NCBI GenBank assembly: GCA_014338405.1
Contig: JTDE01000151.1
Span: forward strand, 285,117-349,116
DNA length: 64,000 nt
Source of the DNA: Paragonimus skrjabini miyazakii
Lineage: Eukaryota > Platyhelminthes > Trematoda > Plagiorchiida > Troglotrematidae
Direction: 5' to 3'
The notes under the pieces were generated by a model, which saw only the letters and a program-made list of their open reading frames with translations, did not search any database and was not told where the DNA came from. Below, one piece after another: positions 11,001 to 23,580 of the stretch. Within the stretch, counting starts at the first letter, position 1, and each line of letters opens with the position of its first letter. Position numbers and translations under genes: made by a program.

Positions 11001-14000
11001 TACTGTTTTGAATAGACTCATGCGAATTATTCTGCGTGCACCGATACCACTTGTCAAGAAGAAGATCGGAACTGCTATATGTTACGCTGATCGTACGGTT
11101 ATAGCCTCATTGTTAACAATCTCGTCTTGTATTAGAACAATTACTTGGTTGCACAATGTTTCCTAAGTGTTTGAACATCAACTTGTTTTAAAGAAAAAAA
11201 ATCTATAAATTACAATGTGCCCTAAGTATACGCCACATAATTTTATAAGCATTGACATTTTTTACAATTGGAAAAAGCTGTCGTTGTAACCAGTAAACAA
11301 CACTGTATCTAATAATTGTACACATACCGTTTCATATAAGATACTTCTATTCCAAAATTGAACTTTGTGTTGGTTATAGTTGCTATTTACCGACGACTTT
11401 AGTGCGATCGGGCCACTTGGAGAATTCCTGTGTAACCAACTTCTTTTTCCCACACTTGTTTAGTTAACTGAACCCGAATGTTCTCACTCGGAGTCAGCTT
11501 CTATCTTTGCATAATCCAAACTACCGAATCAATGTTCATTCACGTGAGCCATGGGTTATCTGCTTATACGGAGCGTTGATAGACTGAATCGCCTAAATTC
11601 TAATGGGACACAGTGTTAAAAGTAGCCGCACAGTTGATATGGGTACGATTAAGTCACAGAAACTTGTTATCATTAAGAAGATACAATTGGCAATTGCTTT
11701 TAAAACTTGAAGCACTTTAGAACATGAACAAACCATTCTCAAAAATAGTCCCAAGCTACAATATTTAGTTCATTCTCAAATTGCTTCCTTGACGCCTCTA
11801 CATAGGCTGATTCCTAGGTCGATTTCCATTAGCACTGGAGAATATTATCGTTTACTCTTCAAAATATAACACGTGTCTATCTGAGGAAAATAGTTATGGG
11901 GATTTTCGAATGGCAAAGTGGAATTCTAAGTACTGTTTAACTTATTGAAAACGGCACGATCCTCAAAATCTATAGAACAGCTGACGTTCAGTTGTCATCT
12001 GGTTTCGTTTGCATTCAAGACGCCATTCGAAACCTATCGCATTAGTCCACGTCTGATCTGAGATGAGCGACCATCTCTTCAAACATTCCTCTTTATTGTG
12101 TCATATTTAAAAAAAATTGGCAGGAGAAGCACGACAAAGCGACAGCGACTTACTGACCCTGAGATATACTGCAAGGTGATTTGTATATAAGTGTACGCCA
12201 ACCTACTGTCTCTCTTAGCAATCGTAGATAATATCCCTTTACACAAATACAACAACGGAAAAGCAGCTCACCATATATCGAATCTATTTACACTCGATAA
12301 ATGAACACTTTTCCGTTCATCTCCATTATGCGGTTTTCTGTAGTAGAAGTAAGAAGCGTTTGTTAGGTTTGACATAAAAGTCATACTTGCCTTAAGAGTG
12401 CACTAATCCACACTGGTTTGGGTCGCTCGTGTATGATAAACAGCTTTGCTTCACCACAGTTATGTTCCCTAATTCGTGAAAAATATTTCGAACCATATGT
12501 AGTGCCTGACTACAATTGCACGATGAGCGGATAATAAATGGCCTAAGTACGAAGTACGAACTACACATTTCCGTTAGTTCTGGGACAATATGTATTTCAG
12601 TGTACTCAGGCAGCCCGTAGGGTATACGACTGAGTCAGAAATGTGGGTTAGAAGAACGTTCTGACGGATGTACACATATCCGTTCGGTACATGCACGGTA
12701 GTCGTAAAACGCTAGCTCAGTGAATGGTTGTTTTTGTAGACAATGTAACTTCCGTTTAATTTGAACAGTGTAGGCTGTGTGGTAATCATTTCTTCTGTGT
12801 TCTCGTGAAAACCTGTTTGTTAGGGATACTCGTTTCATATTTAGGAAACGCAGTGAAAATAGTTATTTATAAAGAGGCTATTTTATTCTGGAAACTAGTT
12901 ACTTCAAACAAACGACACATTAAAACAATAGTTGATTCATTTTAAGGTTAGTTAAACACTACTATATTATCTCAATCGGCCCGTACTTGTAGTGTCATGT
13001 TTGACCAAATATCAGTTCGTAAGACGCCTGTTCATATCTTGTCATTGTTTTAATCTGAACATCAGACCTGCGTAATTTCTGTTCATCTTGTCTTGCGATC
13101 CTTCATCATAATTTAATGATGTGCATTTATTTTGTCTTGCTGTGTGCTAACAACATTAAAGAGCATATGGATTCTAGAGTACGTTCAGATAACGAGAACA
13201 ATGACGAAGAGATTGCTTTATCAACAGCGTGCACATGCAGGTTTTTGAGAAAGTGTCTAGTTCTCACGTAGTTTCAATAGCATTACTCATTGGTTATGGA
13301 GTGGAATGCTTTCACATGTACACAAAAGCACTGTGCTTTCTTCAGAAGATGTTGCGCATTTGAATAAATAAGCGATATGTATGTTTTAATATTGACAGGT
13401 AATATATGCCTCGGGTTATTTTGACAATATTTTTACCCGAAAGTAATATTATTGATGTAAACTTGGGGACGTCTTTGAATGAATTACGATACTTTTCACT
13501 AAACTCGATTCGAAAGACCGCGCGATTGTAGCGGATATACAATTACTACTTAAGAGTGAATATTTTCCCAAAGGTGAATTATTCAACGACAGAGAACAAA
13601 ATCGTACTTATGGAGAATGAACTTTAAAAACGAGTCGAAACGCAGGCCCATAACATTAACAAACGAATAATGGGGAAAATATTCCGCTGGAAGCCTTTAA
13701 TTGAATTTATCGATGTTGACGATACCTGAAAACAACACAGCTATCAGGGAGTCAGGATACCTTTGCGTGAAAATCATAATTCTGTAGAAGTTGTCACCTT
13801 TACGCTTTCGTTACACACCTTTTTTACGCCCGTTACTTTCGTTGTGCATGCAGACTACTTGTCTGTTGTTTGGATCATTACGCACCTCGTCCTTGCGCAC
13901 CTTGTCCTCTGTTTTCACGTGGTCGTTGTTATCTTGATCTAACTATGGTGGCATTCTTTTCAACAAATTCAAGGAAATGAACTCGCCTTAATTTTCTCTG

Positions 14001-14315
14001 TCATTCAAGAGCAGCCTGCTTTCAACATGCATCGGACCTTTTACTGTCTAATATATATTGTGAATAATTAATGTGTTAACGTATATAGTCCTGTAACAGT
14101 CTTGATCTATTTGTTTGTTTCAATACAATTCCGTATGCCAGTTTCAAAATAGCCGCGCATTAGTTAGACGCTGGCAATGCACCTATGAATTCGAAAAACC
14201 TCTGTGTTCCTAGAGTATTTTAGTCACCGTGTATTTACGGACGAGATGATTAATAAGTTGTTCTTTTCGTATTGGGATGAAGAAATTGTCGCAGGTTTGT
14301 TCTGCTGCGCAGTGG
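8034..14315. other. No recognised gene; 3' side of the adhesion gene
   Basis: Low-complexity-free, AT-rich sequence with only short open frames. It may include the 3' untranslated region of the adhesion gene if exon H is real; an AATAAA on the minus strand is present at 13131-13126. A small direct repeat (AAGTACG twice) is near 12544-12557. Confidence 0.45.
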
Positions 14316-14647
14316 TTATCGTGTATCAAACATAACGTCTCTGCTGAATTGCAGTACGCTTAATGAATCGGTAATCCAAGTCGGTTTGAGTTCGGTTGAT
14401 ATAGTTCGCCGCAACGACGTTACACGACGTTCATCGAAGATCAACCGTCTGTTTTGTGACATACCACAGTATATGCGATGCGACATTTGGCAAGGCATTG
14501 GCAATACATGACTTCGCAGTAACGTCTGTAGACGGTAACCTTCATACGTGTCATGTGTATTACTCATTATATAGTTTGGAAAAAGTGGTCCATTCTGTAG
14601 GTCGCACTCAGTCACGGATGTACGCATGAGACGTGGTGCTATAACTC
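14316..14647 (-). CDS. Candidate terminal exon H: cytoplasmic tail
   Basis: An open frame of 109 codons plus a TAA stop lies behind an acceptor (CTAATTATCAGTTTCTGCCAG before 14647) that is phase 1. It can therefore follow exon G directly and reads RKRRVIAPRLMRTSV. The sequence is hydrophilic and basic with tyrosines in NYIMSN and DTYEGYRL contexts, which could be phosphorylation or adaptor sites like those in nephrin tails; that is speculation. Its length is within the range expected by chance, and no strong polyadenylation signal follows closely. The first AATAAA on this strand that I noticed downstream is near 13131-13126. An alternative is that the tail is encoded elsewhere in 8034-20741, or below the window. 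Confidence 0.35.
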
Positions 14648-17600
14648 CTGGCAGAAACTGATAATTAGTCGCATTTTCAGTTGCTTCCTACGCTATGTTG
14701 GTTTGGAGATCTACCGTCGAAACGTGCTACCCACGTTTCAGTCTGTTACGCTGATGACAACATCTACACTGTTACTGACTCCACAATAAGTATCAAACAT
14801 TGAATCACACGCTGTTCATAAATTCCAAACAAAACCCGTTGATATATGTGGAGTATTGATCAGCCGAGGCTTAAGTATCTAAGAGAGTCGACGTATATTA
14901 TGAGGTATCCTTAATTTGGCATGGACATTTGTTGAAGCGGTAACATATCGTGTTTCTTATAATAGCATTCATTTTCATATCAACGACATTATACGACATA
15001 TTTTGGCATACACCATGTGATATTGACCTGGAAACCAAATCAGTCCTGCAGCAGCCCAGTTCGATAACTTTTCAGACGATGTGTGGCAGCGGACTCTCCA
15101 CATACCCATGAAAATGAAACCCACATTATCACGTACAATCGACCACACTTATGTAACATCATTTGTCTGACCCGGATATCGGTCACAGATACTCGTTCCC
15201 GTCAACTTACTCGGCTAATAGTGCTTCGAGCATTTTTTTCAATACTCGGCACATCATAAAATGTATAGCAAGTGACATTTCATGCTGACTTTAACGTTGT
15301 GGGTTGGCAGGCGAGCGACTTTCTTCAATTGTGTGTTTTTGATACGTAGATGAATCGTACACATGGGCTATCCCGGCTGACTAGAAGTTTGCCAGGCAGA
15401 ATGCGTGTTATATTTGCACTAAGTAGGTGGGTTGATGTGGCTCTACTGGACAGCTGAAATGTGCTGTGGTGATTCACTTACATTTATCAGTAACGAAATT
15501 TGTCGAGTGCAAAATAGTAACGTATAGTTCTTTTTTGTTATTACAAATTTTTATGTTGCAACATTCAACGTTTACGTTATGATAAGTAAGCAGGTATAAC
15601 AACACTGACGTTCCTAAACATTCGGTGGAATACAGGAATTGATCAGATATCCAGGACTAGTCTTATTATCTAGGGTATCCCGCAAATTATTTTTGAAGGA
15701 ATAACGTTTCTCTGTGTTACGATGCCAATCATATTTTCTGCATAAAATGCAATAATTGTTCCAATGAACAAACCCTTATCATGTAATCAGGAAAAGAAAG
15801 CTGTTCATCATACCAACCCTTGCGTATATTCATATAATTTCTGCGCGTGCATGATAACTTGGTTCTGTTGAATCATCTAATAACGAACGCACGCAATGTT
15901 AAGCGACTTAGCATTAATTCCAGCTCGCAAGAGACAACAGCGATGCATGTCAAACACTAGTTACAGTTGCCCGCAACTTCACCCACTCCTAAGTTTCCGC
16001 ACGACCCTTCGTTCAAGATGTACTAGGTACGAACTTACAGTGTCCGTCACGGGTGCACATCCCGTTGACTACTGGCGTTTTAACTGTGGCCCAATCTTTA
16101 AAGACAATTCTTTTCACCACCGCCTCAGTGACCTTATATCAAGTATTACCGAACTACCGTATAAGGACTATCAGTTGTAGTCGTTCGTAAGCGGTATCCA
16201 AAATTCTAGAACGCCTTAAAAACGACACCGTAACTGTTCTGCTTACTTTTATCGATGAACTCAGATTTGGGACTGTTTTAAATACTGAAATAAATCAGTT
16301 CATTCGACTTACTGTACAACGTTGAGGTTTATTCTAGAATTTCTGTGGTAACAACAAAACAATCAACAATTATGGTGTTCATGCCACATTTGAGAGACAA
16401 CCTCATTGTTAGTTTGCGGGGGCTTATGAGGAAGCGTAAGTTGCTAGCATCACCGCATAACGTTCCACTTGTGCCATTGATATTTTGCCTAATAATCTGT
16501 CTTGTATGAAGCTCTCAGAGAAGCATGCTGTTTCTCTGTAACTCGTAAGTTTTCATGTAATTCATTTCAACTTATCTCAACTAAGTGTAACACCACAAAA
16601 AGTACTGTCATGTTACTTATAGTACCCAATGTTTGAAAGATATTTCGTGTGCCATAGCGATACACACAAAAGCCTTTCATACACTCGCCTAACCACCTAT
16701 CCTGAGGAACAGTGCATCAGCATGGATGTTCTACAGATCTATTGAAAGCTCAGTTCATATTACTGCAGTATTGTCTAATATAAGCAATCATTATCTCAAT
16801 TGTAACAGATATAATTTAGTTTCTGTTCAGTTTCCGAGGTGTACAACTGTGCTGTGAGTCTGTCTGGCTGCATTTTATTTTACATCCACTAAGTAACCAG
16901 TATTTTTACTGCCAACAATGAAACTGTATAGATACCCAGTTACTTAAAAATAATATTTCTAACAGTTCACGTAATGTGCGTTTCATTATCCTAGGCGGCT
17001 GAGGTGCTAACACGTCCCGATAATGAACAGTTATATGACAGCATTTCCACCACACCAGCTTAGTGAAAATAACAGACCTTTATGAACTTCTAAAATTTCA
17101 GCAGTTTCATTAACTGGTAACCAAAGTTCATTATGGTTAGGTCTGATAAGTGTCCGAAAAGTAATTAATAGATATAAGCTATCGAAACGATTAGTTCTGA
17201 AAACGATGTTACAAAATGCAATCCTCAATGAGTCCAGGAAATACTTGTTGGGATTACAGGAATTAGAATAATTTCAAATCAAGCATCACTCACATTTGAT
17301 CGTAGCATTTGCATTTAGATAAGCCTTTCGGTTGCCCTACTTCGAAAGGAGGCACCTTCTTTCAAGGTGGATTAGCCGAAAATCTTATCTGAATGTGAAG
17401 GTTGCGACCACTTGTGGGTAAAGTTCTAAAAGCTTATGTGTAATTTCTTTTGTGGTGCACGTGACCATGTTCTGAACCATCGAAAAGCTTCAGAAATCAC
17501 AATGTGTTAGCAAGTGCTCCAAGTTTGAGTAGGTATAGGGGTAGGATAGGTTATTTCCAATACTTAGCTGAAAACGGTAAAATTATTGTTTAAAGCACTG

Positions 17601-20600
17601 AGCTCGCTCAACTGCGATGCCAAGAAAATGACACACTGATTGTAACAGACTTGACAACTTCGGCATCCTCAACCGCAAAAATATCTTGGCTACTTGTCTC
17701 TTGTTGACCCTATCACATCGTTTGTGATATTGTTAAGTAAACGAAACCCGATAATTCTAGCGATTAATGAAATAACGTTAATCAGTCGGTTTTATGTGAA
17801 CAGAAGACGCCTGCGTAATCAACCTCCTTGCTATGGAATTGATTGCGTTTTTATCGTGCAAAAACGCGTAAAACTATGCGGTTTGTTCGTTCGATTGTCA
17901 TTGCTGTGCGCAGTTTGTATAAACGTTTGCCGGTTTCACGCCAGCAACCGACATACGTCTCCAGTTTTGACTAAAATAAAAATCGTCAGATTAGTGTTCA
18001 TCACACCTTTCTTTGCGGGACTTGTAACAAGTATTTAAGTTACATGATAATTAAACAAGCGCTATTTAAAACTTGTTCTCGGCCGATTGATTGACATACA
18101 AATAAGAATATATATAACTTAGGTGAAATTGGGCGTGGACCAAAACCTTGCACATATTTCATGAGGATTTCGAAAGATTTTTTCATATAGATCTGATACG
18201 TGAATGTGTTTCGGACCTAACGTCCAAAAGAATAAAGTGTGAGTTGGTATGACTGGCAGTAACATACGATTATTAATGATTTGGAGCGACTTTCTAGTGA
18301 TGAGTGCATGCATTTGTTGTTCATGGTAGTGATCAAAAGGTTAGTTTAGATGTCAGCATGGTGAGCACAGTCTTCACGACGTTTTCACACAACATTCGCA
18401 AGGTAAAACAGTATTCCAGAACAAAGGCGATCAACTAAACACCAACCACGTCAGCAAGATGTGACTTTTTTCTTCACAGTAAATATATGACAGAATGATA
18501 AGCCTGTGTTTCCGGTCCAACTTCTGTCAAAGATCAGGCGTCCGAACTCACTAGGCAAGTAAACAAATTCACTATGGTCTATGGGTTAACAGTAAAGTTC
18601 GTTGGAAGCAATGATGAAAATAATCAGGGTTCAAGAAACACTAACTAACTTGTGCATAACATGCAGAAAATATTAACTAACTGTTCAAAATGGGAAATAA
18701 GACATGTGCATTATCAGTTTTCACAGAAGATCATGTTTTGATAAGATCCTACCGATTTTTCACAGCCATTTAAAGGAGTTAATAAGTAATTCGTTAACAG
18801 TCTAAAAGTTTCAAACAAATGCCACTAAAATGAGATGCAGTTATAGACCAATTAATCACGGGCGGAAAGCCGGTAAATTGGACGCGTTACGGCCAACTTT
18901 ACATGCAAAACATTTAGCTGATTTGTAAGTTGGTGCACAACATCGGTTAAAGAAGTCAATGAAATTTTGCCAAATGAAACGTAATGCAAAATTATTGTAA
19001 CCACCAAATGTGTTTGATAAGGGCACAAATGTGACTGGCACAGATTAGTTTAGTATACAGTAGTTAAGTGTACAAAGCATAATGTTTTAAACAGTTCTTC
19101 GTGTTTTAAATAACACTGAAAGAAAGGCATGGCTACAAAAATATGTTGAACAGTGGTATATGATGACAGCTAATAAAGGAGATTTAAACAATTTCGCGTA
19201 AAACCAGTGGTCACTACATTAAATTCATGCGGCAAAATCAGACGATGAAAGTTATAGGATGACTTTTAATTCTTGCGTAACTTACAAACTAGTGGGGCTT
19301 TTGAGTGAACTAAAATGAACCAACTGTGGGCCGATTGAAGCAATAATTATCACAAGTGCACTTATTTTCTTCCGTGGCTACTTCAGTATTACAATTAACC
19401 ACTCTGTTTTACTAAAATATCCCTAAATTGGATGAGCATTCCTAAACGGGGCTTTCAAATCAGACTGTTACACAAATACGGGGAGCAATATGATAGTCAT
19501 CCGTTAACGGATGCTTCGTGTCTGAACTACTGTGTTCACCTCCGTAAGATTGTAAGTAGCTTTAAGGAGAAAGCATTTTGAGTTACACTCCGTAATTCTT
19601 ACACGAAAATGGTTGTCAGAAAGTCCAACAAAACGCTCTCCGCATTTACGGTTAACATTACGTGTACACTCAAGTGTACAGAGCCCGTTGTTAAAGTTTG
19701 CAGCTGGCAAGTTTTTTCTAACACCTTTATCGCCACTCTTGGACATTAGCCTTACTTGACGGATAACTGTACATAAACGGCCATAGTATATTTGCCATAG
19801 AGTGAAACAGTATGAACTAAAATGTTGTATTAGTTATGACCGCCCAAGATGAAGGTCATACAGCTATTTTTATTTGAAAACGGTACGTTTCCATCCTTTC
19901 ATAGATTTCGCATGCACGATTGACAGTATGTACTAATCCTGAAACGTTTGTCTTATCACAGAAGCAAGTTTTTAGTATAAGTCTTGTTGGACTGCACAGC
20001 TTTCTCATATCATAATCTGACTCTGATTGACGCAACGGGTTTTCTATTCAGCATGTTAGATGGGAATTTACTAAATAATGGTAAACTTAATCCCTAGTCC
20101 ATCGATTTTGCCATCTGAAGAAGTTACATAGCCGGAGGTTTCAAGCGCACAATTAATCATATTTTTCGTACATATATACCTATTGCGTGCTTGTATATCA
20201 GGAAAATAAGAACGGTCTAGGTTATTACACATATTAAAAATATACTTCCCCTTTTGAAGATAGAAACTCATTTTACAACAACGTAAAATGCCTGCGGTGT
20301 CTCAGTAGACGCAACTATTGCGCAATTTGGTTGAACGCCCACTACTAAGAAATCAAGCAGCATCATCGTAATCTATCCAGCACTGCAACATATTTACCTC
20401 TGTCAGTTAATTAGTCACACTCTGTTTTTTGTGGAACTTAGTATATTTCAGTTGCCATGGGTAACTACACCTAGATTTTTCTTTTGAGGCACGTGGCACA
20501 CTGATTGACTGTACTACTCAGACGACGTTGCAACATGTTATTCATTTAACAAGTCGCTCGGGTGCGCCGATTTTGGCCAGCCTAACCGTTTGCCTGACGA

Positions 20601-20741
20601 GGCCAGCGGCTTTTTGGGGTGATTTAAACGAAACTTTCAAAACGTTGCCTATTAATTAACTTGATTAAAGCATTGGACCGTACTTGCATCCGAAGTATCA
20701 AATAAGTATTCTAAAAGATTTTTATCAAACAGCAGACTTAC
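14648..20741 (-). other. Proposed intron G-H
   Basis: About 6.1 kb after the transmembrane exon. Short open frames only (all under about 115 codons). It may hide one or more short cytoplasmic-tail exons that I could not separate from noise. A YADD-like tetrapeptide near 14747 on the plus strand is discussed under rejected items. Confidence 0.4.
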
Positions 20742-20879
20742 TTCGTTTCCTTCGGGCTTTTCTCTGAACAAGAAAAACCAAAACGGCCAGCATGATGACA
20801 ATCAGCACGATGGCCCCCAGTGTCAGCCACAACGGAAGACTCATTGCCGGCCTACGATTGATGTGGTCCAAGCTAGCCT
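20742..20879 (-). CDS. Exon G: transmembrane helix and stop-transfer segment
   Basis: A 138-base exon, phase 1-1. The acceptor is ATGCAG before 20879, behind TTATTCGTCTTCATCTG. The donor is GTAAGT at 20741-20736. It joins exon F to read HIYKPEASLDHINRR. A strongly hydrophobic run of about 24 residues (LPLWLTLGAIVLIVIM and on to VFLV) is followed at once by the basic QRKARRKR. This is a textbook single-pass membrane anchor with a cytosolic positive flank and sets type I orientation. The rest of the cytoplasmic tail must lie in exons at lower coordinates. Confidence 0.85.
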
Positions 20880-22971
20880 CTGCATGATTTGCAGATGAAG
20901 ACGAATAAAGTGGTTTCATTTATTGCATCAGATGATCACGACGAAATGCATTTGAATAATAGCACGAAGGCGGTATATTAATTAGACGATTCGATGGAAT
21001 TTATGACGAAATCTAATTCAATATTGCTCCCGCACTACAACACAATTTGTTTCAAGTAATGACATAAAGGTGAACTATAGCAAAACGCACGTTATGTTTC
21101 ACATTGTGACTGTATGTACAAAAGTTTTCTCCTGAACTACAGAGGAAATTTTGTTCAACATAAGGTGAAAACAATGCAAGAAGGATTGCAGCTTTCTCAC
21201 TCAGACATAAATATCAGCTCAGCATAGTTGAAAAGAAAACAGCTCCTCTCAGAGCCCATCAGTAAAGTATATCCTTGCCACAACAGGAAGGTAAACTCTG
21301 TTTCTTATTTTGATGATGCAACTGTGTGTGTCACCTTACTAGTGACCTCACAGTAGAAAAATGATACGCCGTACTCATGAGTTCCAATGGAAAGTTGCTG
21401 TATTATATGTTATGGCAGTCAAAGATTAAACTACCCTCCCATAAAAATAGCTTAAAAATTCTATTGAGTTAGGAACAGAACAAACTGTAATGCCGTATTA
21501 CTCATCGGAATGCTTTTTCAAGTGCGCAGATTGTTTATCAAGCGCAGTTCCGATTGCACATGATTTATTGTAAATAACCAACTTCACTCATTCTACTCTT
21601 GATTGTAACGATTTCTAAGTGATAAAGTAAAATTTTTGTTCGACGTCCGGGTGAGTTCTGATGATTCTGAAGTAATGCTTAAATGCTTAACTTCAAAGAA
21701 TTCATCTATTAGAGAGTTGACAAGTAAGTAAACATTTTTCACATTACAGTTTCGAACAAGTGATCACTCTTATTGCGAGGCTTTGCAGAAAAACACGCTC
21801 AACGAATGCATATACATTGTTTTTAGATACGTAAGTCTTCCGCAAGAAAAATGGTCCCCCGTGTGGATAGGCTTGTTTAGATCTGACTTGTAATGGAAGT
21901 CAGTAGTTATTGGATAAAAGTTAAAACCCAGTGTTCTAAGTGTGCCCCAGTTAGGTGCAGTGATAACTCTACAAATCACTACAGGTAGCCACCTTTGTGC
22001 GAACCATTAGGAATATTTGGTTTAACTGGTAGTATGATCAGTTTAATTAGTCGATTCTTGAGCAACTCCCGATAAAGTGCAAGGACACCTGTTAAGATGT
22101 ATACTCTATTGTGGATGCAGCCTTATTCAGAGGTTCATAGGTGTGTCTGAAATCCAAAATACACGTAGATTATTCCGAGACCAAATTTTCAGGTCTTCTT
22201 TTTGCACAGCATCTGTCTTTTCTTGTTCCGCAACAGGCACACTTTCACACGCGTTTGCTGCTAAATAGAAGGCAATATATTCGTTATATTATGATGTGCA
22301 TTACAGAAGTATGATCCCATTCAAGATAACCAACTCACACAAGTCACTAAAATTGACCGTCAACCTACTAACATGCATTTGGCGCCGACAATTTGGTTGA
22401 ACCATGAATCACCAGTTTGTAGATCATCTCACTGACATATCGCCCAATCTGTCATCCCACGCACTAAACCTTGCAACAGGACACATGAAGATAGACTCAC
22501 ATTTTGTGTTAGAGAACCGAGTGTTGATTGAGAAGATGTGACCTCCAGAGTTTCTAAAAGACCATAGGAGGATTTTCCCGTACGAACCTTTCTACAGCCG
22601 TTTAAAATTTCACAAACTAATGTGGCTCATTTAGAAGCAAATGAGAGTTCACCCATCTCTAGTGTGTTCACCGTATCAGTGCGATTATCTTTAAGCTGTA
22701 ATGTACGATAAGCAGCTAACATGGTTTTCAAGCCCAACGTTTTTCACAACTTAATTTGCCGACACACCGTGCAAGCCGAAATCCTGCATATGGATTTCCT
22801 ACAAGCAATTTTACCGGATAATTTTATTCTATGAGATAAAGTAACCAGGTCGTAATTTCCTGGAATATGAGTTGTAATCGTTATGAGCAGAGCAAACCAA
22901 CACGGCCTTTAGTGGTTGGCTGCAAGTTGCAAGACTAAATTATTTAACAATGTTCGATGACGCTAGCTTAC
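20880..22971 (-). other. Intron F-G
   Basis: About 2.1 kb, bounded by GTAAGC at the donor and ATGCAG at the acceptor. Nothing else was recognised inside. Confidence 0.7.
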
Positions 22972-23580
22972 CTGGTTTATAAATGTGCCAATCGCTACTG
23001 TGCACTAAGCTGCCATGCATATTATAGAACCGAAATTGGTAAACCAGTTGTTCCGCTGTAGTCCACCAGTCGACAGGCGTATTTGTACCTTCGTTAATCA
23101 GATTGTCTTCTGGGAGGTGTTCAGAAGCATCCGCAGGTGATTCTGAATTTATTGGTTGTTGGGCAAACGCATTTGTGAACGACATGTGGTGATTGATGGC
23201 CAGATGTATCATTGCTGTGCCTTTCTCTGGATGCTCAATTAATCGATCCAAACAGTTATTCGTGTACACTGTGTGAGTGGATTGTTTCATCGGAGAAGCC
23301 TCGTTATGATGGACGATCTCACATTCAGGAATATCGATTTGAACATCACTATCTGTAAATGGCTCGTATAATGCGCAAATGCGAACAAGCATCCAGGTGA
23401 ATTCCCGTGTAACCGGCATTGTGTTCCGCCCGCTCGCGATCAAATCGGAGTAAACTGGTACGGTTTGGAAGCGATAACGTTCACTTTGCTCTGACTGAAG
23501 TATTTTTGGATCAAACTGAATATAGATTGACGCACCCATACGCGTGAATTGCACACTGCTGACCTGTGGGGTAGTTTTTA
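22972..23580 (-). CDS. Exon F: fibronectin type III-like membrane-proximal domain
   Basis: A 609-base exon, phase 1-1. The best acceptor is TGCTTCAG before 23580, with a TTTTGTTCTC tract upstream; it gives exact phase agreement with exon E and reads LQPPVKTTPQVSSVQF. The donor is GTAAGC at 22971-22966. The start (VQFTRMGASIYIQFDP) fits FN3 strands A-B, with Phe in place of the usual Trp. The end (QLVYQFRFYNMHGSLV) fits the FN3 strand-F motif YxFRxxAxNxxG followed by strand G. At 203 residues it is about twice a normal FN3 domain; the middle is an acidic, Asn/Ser/Pro-rich insertion. Placement just before the membrane matches the single FN3 of nephrin/Sns. The FN3 call rests on both ends only, so it is moderately secure; that the exon codes is more secure. 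Confidence 0.8.

Noticed and set aside
14735..14790. Plus-strand CYADDNIYTVTD resembling a reverse transcriptase active site
   Set aside because: A YADD tetrapeptide is expected roughly once in such a six-frame search by chance. The flanking frames show no other polymerase motif and a stop follows soon after.
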